From Pseudomonas sp. F(2018) (GTDB lineage: Bacteria; Pseudomonadota; Gammaproteobacteria; Pseudomonadales; Pseudomonadaceae): 64,000 nt of DNA. Positions 56,851-64,000 of this stretch are shown here, in pieces. The position numbers were made by a program, and so were the translations under genes. Positions within the stretch are counted from its first letter, which is position 1. Every line of letters begins with the position of its first letter. The notes below the pieces were generated by a model. That model searched no databases and was not told the origin of the DNA. It saw only the letters and a list, made by a program, of their open reading frames with translations. Location: the NCBI RefSeq assembly GCF_005508865.1, contig NZ_SCOM01000001.1:434001-498000 (forward strand), read 5' to 3'.

Positions 56851-57345
56851 ATGGCTATCGCCATCAGTCCGATTGGCAACACGCTCTACGAGCCGCGCGC
56901 ACTGCGCCCGCTCGATGACAACACCTCGCTGGAGGTGCGTAACCGCTTCGACACGCCGCTCAACCCCACCAACACCGAGCGTCTGCAGGATCGTCTGGCA
57001 CTGAATCGCGAACGGGCGGCCGAGCGATTCGCCCGCCAGCAGGAGCTGGCCGAGGAGCGCCGCGAGGTGCTGCGGGAACAGCAGGCCGAGCAGGCGCGGC
57101 AGGCGGCCGAAGAGGCCACCAACAGCCTGCAGGATCGTCTGCGCCAGCAGCAGGTGGAGCGTTTCCTCGAAGCCCGGCAGGTCGATCAGGACCCGAGTAC
57201 CGAGGCCGATCCGCTGACCCCGCAGAACCTCGCGCAGCAGCGGACGGAGGCCAACCAGCTGACCTTTGGCCGGCAGCAGACGGTGACCACGCGGACCGCC
57301 ATCGAGGCGATCACCACCTACCAGGAAACCCGCGACCTGATCTGA
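56851..57345 (+). CDS. Conserved hypothetical charged, helical protein
   Basis: A 164-residue protein without signal or membrane segment. The middle (about residues 45-115) is extremely rich in Glu, Arg, Gln and Ala with heptad-like pattern (ERAAERFARQQELAEERREVLREQQAEQARQAAEEATN), so a long coiled coil is likely. The N-terminus MAIAISPIGNTLYEPRALRPL and C-terminus are low in structure. GGGAGA lies 7 bases before the ATG. I do not recognise the family. Location after a chemoreceptor is the only hint. Confidence 0.75.
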   Translation: MAIAISPIGNTLYEPRALRPLDDNTSLEVRNRFDTPLNPTNTERLQDRLALNRERAAERFARQQELAEERREVLREQQAEQARQAAEEATNSLQDRLRQQQVERFLEARQVDQDPSTEADPLTPQNLAQQRTEANQLTFGRQQTVTTRTAIEAITTYQETRDLI

Positions 57346-57414
57346 TCGGGGCGGCGCTAGCGCCCCCGTTGATCGAGCCGAGCCGGCGCTGATGGCCAGT
57401 GGCCGGCGTCTTCC

Positions 57415-57441
57415 TATACTCCCTCCATCGAGTGATGGAGG
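57415..57441 (+). promoter_or_regulatory. Promoter -10 box and palindrome covering the ribosome site of the cupredoxin gene
   Basis: TATACT (57415-57420) is followed directly by CCTCCATC-GAGT-GATGGAGG (57422-57441), a perfect 8-bp inverted repeat whose right arm contains the GGAGG ribosome site six bases before the ATG. As DNA it could be an operator at the transcription start; as RNA from an upstream start it would hide the ribosome site. The -35 region (ATGGCC) is poor. Confidence 0.5.
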
Positions 57442-57447
57442 TGGCGT

Positions 57448-58092
57448 ATGGGCAGGCGGTACTGGGGGCTGGCGCTGGCGGCGCTGTGCGGTCCCCTGGC
57501 GGCGGCAACCCTGGAAGTCCGGCTGAGCGATACTCAGGGCCAGCCCCTGGCCGACGCCGTCTTATGGGTCGAGCCCGGGCCGCCCCAGCCCGTTGGTGCA
57601 ACGGCGCGGGTCAACCAGCAGAAGCGCCAGTTCGAGCCGTATATCCTGGCGGTGCAGACCGGCACCACGGTCAGCTTCCCCAATGCCGACCCGATCAACC
57701 ACCACGTCTATTCCTTCTCCGCCGCCAAGCGCTTCGAGCTGCGCCTGCAGAAGAGCAGCGACGCGCCGCAGGAAGTGCGCTTCGACAAGCCCGGACTGGT
57801 CACCCTGGGCTGCAATATCCACGACTGGATGCTCGGCTTCGTGCTGGTGCTGGACAGCCCCTGGTTCGCCCAGACCGATGCCCGGGGCCTGGCCCGTATC
57901 GAGTTCGAACCGGCAGCCGGGCAGCGCCTGCATGTGTGGCATCCGCGCATCGCCGACCCTGCCGAGCAGCAGGTGCGGGAGCTCGGCGGTGCGGCGGCAG
58001 TGGCCTGGCAACTGGGCGCGCCGCTCAAGCGCGACCCGCGCCCCAAGGAGCCATCCGGCAAGCCCAAGGGCAAGGGCGGCTACGCGCCATGA
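57448..58092 (+). CDS. Periplasmic cupredoxin-domain protein (methylamine-utilisation-like)
   Basis: A 214-residue exported protein (signal peptide ending LAAAT, about residue 20). It has the cupredoxin copper ligands: His85/86 in NHHVYSF and Cys122, His125, Met128 in GCNIHDWM, the type I copper arrangement. The Lys/Pro-rich C-terminal tail is probably disordered. The annotation 'methylamine utilization' is inherited for the family; no methylamine genes are near. Its stop overlaps the GGDEF/EAL start (ATGA), so both are made together. Confidence 0.85.
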   Translation: MGRRYWGLALAALCGPLAAATLEVRLSDTQGQPLADAVLWVEPGPPQPVGATARVNQQKRQFEPYILAVQTGTTVSFPNADPINHHVYSFSAAKRFELRLQKSSDAPQEVRFDKPGLVTLGCNIHDWMLGFVLVLDSPWFAQTDARGLARIEFEPAAGQRLHVWHPRIADPAEQQVRELGGAAAVAWQLGAPLKRDPRPKEPSGKPKGKGGYAP

Positions 58093-60329
58093 GCCTGCGC
58101 GGCAAGATCCTGGCTTTCTTCCTGCTCCTGCTGGCGGCGCTGATGCTGTTGCTGGCGGGGCTGGTCTATCGCTCCACCTTCGACCACAGCCTGCAGCAGG
58201 TGCAGACCCAGCTGGGCTTCGCCCATCGCGTGCTGGCCAACGAGCTGCAGAGCCGGCGCCAGGCGCAGAGCGCGATGGCCGAGCTGATCGCCAAGGACTT
58301 CACCCTGCTCGGCGAGATCGCCGACCTGGTGGCCAGCCCGCAGCAGGAGGCGCAGTCGCTGTCCGCCGCGCTGGAATCCTTCGCCTCGCGCAGCCAGGCC
58401 GGCTTCGCCCTGGTGCTGGCGCCGGACGGCCTGGTGCTGGCCGGTACCAGCGCCGAGCTGGCCTCGGGCGCACGGCTGCCGTGGAACGGGCTGCTGAACG
58501 AGGCCGAGCCGGACAGTGCCGAGCGCCTGGTGGTGCTGGATGGCCGCGTGTTGCACGTCAACCTGACGCCGATCTTCGCCCCGCGCCCGAACCTGATGGG
58601 CTGGCTGCTGATGGCCTTCGAGCTGGGCGGCAGCCACCTGCCGGACAGCCAGGAGGTGTTCCGCTTCCCGTTGCAGGGCCTGGAACAGGTGGCCCTGCGC
58701 GCGCCGCTGGCGGGCACCGACGGCGACCTGCAGGTGCTGCTGATGCGCTCGCTGTCCGCCGAGCTGGCCCATTACCAACCGCTGCAGTGGCAGCTGATGC
58801 TGATCTTCGCCGCCGCCCTGGTGCTGGCCGGGCTCGGCGCCCTGTGGATCGCCAACACCGTCAGCCGGCCGCTGGCGCAGATGGTGGAAAACGTGCGGCG
58901 CATCGCCGGCGGCGACTACCAGGCCAGTGTGGCGACCGCCGCCGGTGGCGAGGTCGGCCTGCTGGCCCACGAGTTCGCCGCCATGCAGCGCGGTATCGCC
59001 GAGCGCGAGGAGACCATCGGCTTCCTCGCCTACCGTGATCCGCTGACCGAGCTGGCCAACCGCAACCGCTTCGTTGCCGAGCTGCAGCAGGCGCTGTTGC
59101 AATGCCAGCCTGGCGAGGGCGTGGCGGTGCTGCTGATGGACCTTGACAACTTCAAGGACCTCAACGACACCCTCGGCCACGAGGCCGGCGACCAGCTGCT
59201 GCGTCTGCTCGCCGGGCGCCTGCAGGAGCTGCTGCGCGGCGGCGAGCAACTGGCGCGCCTGGGCGGCGACGAGTTTGCCGTGCTGGTGCCGCATTGCCAT
59301 CCGGGCCAGGTGGTGCCCACCGCCGAGCACTATCGCGCGGCCCTGCAGCAACCGTTCGTGGTGCGTGGCATCAGCATGACGCTCAATGCCACCCTCGGCA
59401 TCGCCCTGCATCCGGACCATGGCGAGAGCGCCGGCAGCCTGCTGCAGCACGCCGAGGTGGCGATGTACTGGGGCAAGGCGCAGCGCTCGCCCTATGCGCT
59501 GTACCGTCCGGAACTGGACCGCCACAGCCTGGTGCGCCTGGCCCTGATGAGCGAACTGAAGAGCGCGGTGGAGGAGGGCCAGCTGAGCCTGTACTTCCAG
59601 CCCAAGCTGGATATCCGCGCGCGGCGCCTGCTCGGTGTGGAATGCCTGGTGCGCTGGATCCATCCGGTGCACGGCTTCGTCCCGCCGGACGAGTTCATTC
59701 CCCTGGCCGAGCAGACCGGCAATGTCTGCGCGCTGACCCGCTGGGTGGTGCGCACGGCCCTGGCGCAGAGCCGCGCCTGGCACGACCAGGGCCTGGGCCT
59801 GGGCCTGAAGACCGCGATCAACGTCTCCGCCCTCGACCTGGCCGACCCCGGCTTCGCCGGTTACATCGCCGCCCAGTTGGCCGAACACCAGGTGCAGCCG
59901 GGCAGTCTCGTCGTGGAGATCACCGAGAGCGCGGTGATGGCCGATCCCGAGCAGGCCCTGGGGCAGCTGCAGCAGCTGTGCGAGCTGGGCGTGCGCCTGT
60001 CGATCGACGACTACGGTACCGGCTACTCCAGCATGGCCCAGCTCAAGCGCCTGCCGGTGCACGAGCTGAAGATCGACAAGTCCTTCGTCCAGGACCTGCT
60101 GAGCAACCCGGACGACGACATCATCGTCCGCTCCACCGTCGAGCTCGGTCACAACATGGGCCTGCGCGTGGTGGCCGAAGGGGTGGAGACCGACGCCGTG
60201 CTGCAGCGCCTGGACCAGCTCGGCTGCGATATCGCCCAGGGCTACCTGCTGAGCAAACCGCTGGCGCCCCAGGCCTTCGCCGAATGGCTGGCGCAGACCC
60301 ACTGGGGCCTGCCGCGTTTGTCTGCATGA
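58089..60329 (+). CDS. Membrane GGDEF/EAL protein coupled to a cupredoxin
   Basis: A 746-residue protein: membrane helix about residues 8-27, periplasmic sensor about 28-235, second helix (LMLIFAAALVLAGLGALWIAN), HAMP, GGDEF domain with intact GGDEF (392-396), and a C-terminal EAL domain. The EAL signature reads ECL (518-520), keeping the metal-binding Glu; downstream motifs NVSA, ITESAV, DDYGTGYSS, KIDKSF, EGVET and QGYLLSKPL are kept. The protein may thus both make and degrade c-di-GMP. No I-site RxxD is visible before GGDEF (GGEQLARLGGDEF). The upstream cupredoxin could be its signal donor. Confidence 0.9.
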   Translation: MSLRGKILAFFLLLLAALMLLLAGLVYRSTFDHSLQQVQTQLGFAHRVLANELQSRRQAQSAMAELIAKDFTLLGEIADLVASPQQEAQSLSAALESFASRSQAGFALVLAPDGLVLAGTSAELASGARLPWNGLLNEAEPDSAERLVVLDGRVLHVNLTPIFAPRPNLMGWLLMAFELGGSHLPDSQEVFRFPLQGLEQVALRAPLAGTDGDLQVLLMRSLSAELAHYQPLQWQLMLIFAAALVLAGLGALWIANTVSRPLAQMVENVRRIAGGDYQASVATAAGGEVGLLAHEFAAMQRGIAEREETIGFLAYRDPLTELANRNRFVAELQQALLQCQPGEGVAVLLMDLDNFKDLNDTLGHEAGDQLLRLLAGRLQELLRGGEQLARLGGDEFAVLVPHCHPGQVVPTAEHYRAALQQPFVVRGISMTLNATLGIALHPDHGESAGSLLQHAEVAMYWGKAQRSPYALYRPELDRHSLVRLALMSELKSAVEEGQLSLYFQPKLDIRARRLLGVECLVRWIHPVHGFVPPDEFIPLAEQTGNVCALTRWVVRTALAQSRAWHDQGLGLGLKTAINVSALDLADPGFAGYIAAQLAEHQVQPGSLVVEITESAVMADPEQALGQLQQLCELGVRLSIDDYGTGYSSMAQLKRLPVHELKIDKSFVQDLLSNPDDDIIVRSTVELGHNMGLRVVAEGVETDAVLQRLDQLGCDIAQGYLLSKPLAPQAFAEWLAQTHWGLPRLSA

Positions 60330-60427
60330 GGGGCGGCAAAGCCAGCGCTTTGGCCGGCTGGGCGACTTTCGCGAACGCACGCCCGGCGTAGGCTGCTGGC
60401 ACAACAATAAGCTCAAGGACTCCGCGC

Positions 60428-61494
60428 ATGCGCAAGGCATTGCTACTCATCGTGCTGGCCGGCCTCGGCTATTTGCTGTTCTGGCCCACAACGCTGCAGC
60501 CGCGGGCCTGGCAGCCCGGCCCGGTGCCCAGGGCCGAGGGCGTGTGGGCTGTTAATACTCGGCTGGATGGCGCCGTGCTGGAGCAGTCCGGCCTGGCCGG
60601 GCCGGATACTGTGGTAGTGGATGACCAGGGTCGGCGTTACAGCGGAATCGGTGACGGGCGCATCCTGCGCTGGCAGGCCGGCCAGCCCGTGCAGACCTTC
60701 GTCACTCTCGACGGTCGCCCGGTGGGCATGAACTTCGGCCCGGACGGCAGCCTGTACGCGGCGGACGAGGCCAATGCCAAGGTCTGGCGCATCACGCCCG
60801 ACGGCCAGGCGCAGGTGCTGGTGCAGAGCGATGCGCGGCAGCGCTTCACCTTCCTCAACGATGTGTTCGTGGCTCGCGACGGCCGCCTGTTCTTTACCGA
60901 GGCCTCCAGCCGCTGGGGCCTGGCCGACAACAAGCGCGCGCTGCTGGAGCACAGGGGTGACGGCGGTGTGTTCGTGCGTGACCCGGACGGGCGCATCGAG
61001 CGGGTGATGGATGGCCTGCAGTTCGCCAACGGCGTGGTGCTCAGTCCGGACGAGTCCTACCTGCTGGTCGCCGAGACTGGCGCCTATCGCATCACGCGCC
61101 TGTGGATACGGGGCCCGCGCAGCGGCCAGCGCGAGGTGCTGGTGGACAACCTGCCGGGCTTCCCCGGCGATCTCTCCGTCGCCCCGGATGGCAGTTACTG
61201 GTGCTCGTTCTTCTCGCCGCGCAAGGCCGTGCTCGATGCCCTGGGGCCCTGGCCGTTCCTGCGCAAGGTCGCCGCGCGCCTGCCGCCGGCGCTGCTGGCG
61301 CGGCCCAGCCGCTATCCCCACGTGTTCCGTTTCGACGGCGAGGGTCGTGTGCTGGAAAGCCTGCAGGCCTCGCCGGACAGCGCGCTGCCCAGCTTCAGCA
61401 GTGTGGTGCAGGTGGGCGACGAACTGCTGCTCGGCACGCCCGGCGGAGTAGGCGAGATCGATGCGGATGGGGCGTATCGGGTCAGCCTGTCGCG

Positions 61495-61498
<4 letters not shown>
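60428..61498 (+). CDS. SMP-30/strictosidine synthase-like beta-propeller protein
   Basis: A 356-residue protein with an N-terminal hydrophobic signal/anchor (ALLLIVLAGLGYLLFWP) and a six-bladed propeller: MNFGPDGSLYAADEANAKVWRITPDG, TFLNDVFVARDGRLFFTEASSRWG and FANGVVLSPDESYLLVAETGAYRITRLWIRGPRSGQREVLVDNLPGFPGDLSVAPDGSYW. This resembles strictosidine-synthase-like lactonases and eukaryotic APMAP. The reaction is unknown; an esterase/lactonase activity is possible. Its stop overlaps that of the convergent RecQ-family gene by four bases. Confidence 0.88.
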
Positions 61499-63432
<1,934 letters not shown>

Positions 63433-63544
63433 TCGCTGGCGGCTTTGAGTGGCTGCAGACCATAGCGCGCGCTGTCATGCGTTGCCAGCGGCCATGGTGT
63501 TGCCCGGTACGTGGCAAGCCTGCGGATGGCGATCTAGGCTCGTC

Positions 63545-63576
63545 GGAGGTAGTCACCAATGACGGGTTCGCCATGA
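63545..63576 (+). promoter_or_regulatory. Five-codon minicistron overlapping the ppk2 start
   Basis: GGAGGT (63545-63550) is ideally placed 8 bases before an ATG at 63559 that opens a frame of five codons (M-T-G-S-P) and stops at TGA 63574-63576. The stop overlaps the ppk2 ATG at 63573 (ATGA). The ppk2 start itself lacks a close ribosome site. Confidence 0.5.
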
Positions 63577-64000
63577 GCAAACAGAAGAAGGCAGCACAGG
63601 GAAAGGCCGCGGTCTCCGCCAAGGCAGCGGACGCAAAACTCTCGCGCAAGGACTACGAGGAGCAGCTGCATAAGCTGCACGTCGAGCTGGTCAAGCTGCA
63701 GCAGTGGGTGGTGGCCAGCGGCGCCAAGGTGGTGATCGTCTTCGAGGGGCGTGATGGCGCCGGCAAGGGCGGCACCATCAAGGCGCTGACCGAACGGGTC
63801 AGCCCGCGGGTGTTCCGTGTGGTGGCGCTGCCGGCGCCCACCGAGCGGGAGAAGAGCCAGATGTACATCCAGCGCTACCTGACGCAGATGCCGGCGGCGG
63901 GGGAGGTCGTGATCTTCGATCGCAGCTGGTACAACCGCGCCGGGGTGGAGCGGGTGATGGGCTTCTGCAGCGAGAGCCAGGTGCAGAAGTTTCTCGCCCA
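63573..64000 (+). CDS. ppk2: Polyphosphate kinase 2 (partial, runs off the right edge)
   Basis: The first about 142 residues of a PPK2-family kinase. After a Lys/Ala-rich N-terminus (MSKQKKAAQGKAAVSAKAAD) come the family core DYEEQLHKLHVELVKLQQWV, Walker A EGRDGAGKGGTIKALTE and Walker B-like VVIFDRSWYNRAGVERVMGFC. PPK2 enzymes use polyphosphate to phosphorylate nucleotides, mostly GDP or ADP. The sub-class cannot be told from the N-terminal part. It is divergent from the RecQ-family gene. Confidence 0.93.
   Translation, partial: MSKQKKAAQGKAAVSAKAADAKLSRKDYEEQLHKLHVELVKLQQWVVASGAKVVIVFEGRDGAGKGGTIKALTERVSPRVFRVVALPAPTEREKSQMYIQRYLTQMPAAGEVVIFDRSWYNRAGVERVMGFCSESQVQKFLA

Overview
The window is a gene-dense, GC-rich stretch of a Pseudomonas-type gammaproteobacterial chromosome. 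Codon use, short intergenic gaps and many recognisable pseudomonad blocks support this: an icmP/di-haem/imelysin cluster next to a MexVW-like RND pump, queA-tgt-yajC-secD-secF followed by a glycine-zipper protein, rhlB, aapJQMP, and a LemA plus GIDE-domain pair. The species cannot be fixed from the sequence alone. It looks like ordinary core chromosome: I saw no insertion sequence, prophage, CRISPR array, rRNA or clearly broken gene. One tRNA gene, tRNA-Leu(CAA), is present.

Layout. 1-1860: minus-strand RND efflux pair, cut by the window edge, with a palindromic operator over its promoter. 1966-3591: chemoreceptor behind a FliA-type promoter. 3766-8896: minus-strand envelope iron/haem cluster (DUF1513 propeller, imelysin lipoprotein, di-haem oxidoreductase, IcmP-like imelysin) with a Fur-box-like site at its head. 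9054-11385: LemA and GIDE-domain proteins, an RDD membrane protein and a cold-shock protein with a long leader. 11641-20069: tRNA-Leu, a CPA2 antiporter, queuosine tRNA modification (queA, tgt) and the Sec accessory complex (yajC, secD, secF). 20156-24773: RhlB helicase, membrane dipeptidase, a cyclic-nucleotide-domain diguanylate cyclase and a carboxylesterase. 24909-29516: the general amino-acid ABC importer aapJQMP behind a very good sigma-54 promoter. 29524-33751: a GlxA-type AraC regulator, an NTF2-like protein, GIY-YIG, GST-like, glutaredoxin and nucleoid protein NdpA/YejK. 34023-39694: secreted M28 aminopeptidase, an orphan TAXI protein, YjeH-type exporter divergent from an Lrp-type regulator, and a periplasmic binding protein. 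39738-44149: RlmF, a Trp-rich small protein, a renalase-like flavoprotein, a TIGR01777 epimerase and ferrochelatase. 44239-46581: an alpha/beta hydrolase divergent from an unusual HD-domain/LuxR fusion. 46604-53730: an acyl-CoA degradation cluster with a divergent LysR gene. 54774-61498: second chemoreceptor with a FliA-type promoter, a charged hypothetical protein, a cupredoxin translationally coupled to a GGDEF/EAL protein, and an SMP-30-like propeller. 61495-64000: RecQ-family helicase and the start of a PPK2-type polyphosphate kinase.

How the genes work together. Recurrent themes are envelope metal and redox handling (imelysins, di-haem protein, cupredoxin, ferrochelatase), nutrient capture (aapJQMP, M28 aminopeptidase, binding proteins), and behaviour/second-messenger control (two chemoreceptors, a diguanylate cyclase, a GGDEF/EAL protein and a degenerate HD-GYP-like regulator). 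The least conventional pieces are the HD/LuxR fusion, the cupredoxin-GGDEF/EAL pair with a palindrome over its ribosome site, the LemA/GIDE pair with an EF-hand-like loop, and a five-codon minicistron that ends on the ppk2 start codon. Start codons given here were often moved downstream of the longest open frame to fit a ribosome site, signal peptide or family N-terminus; this is said entry by entry.
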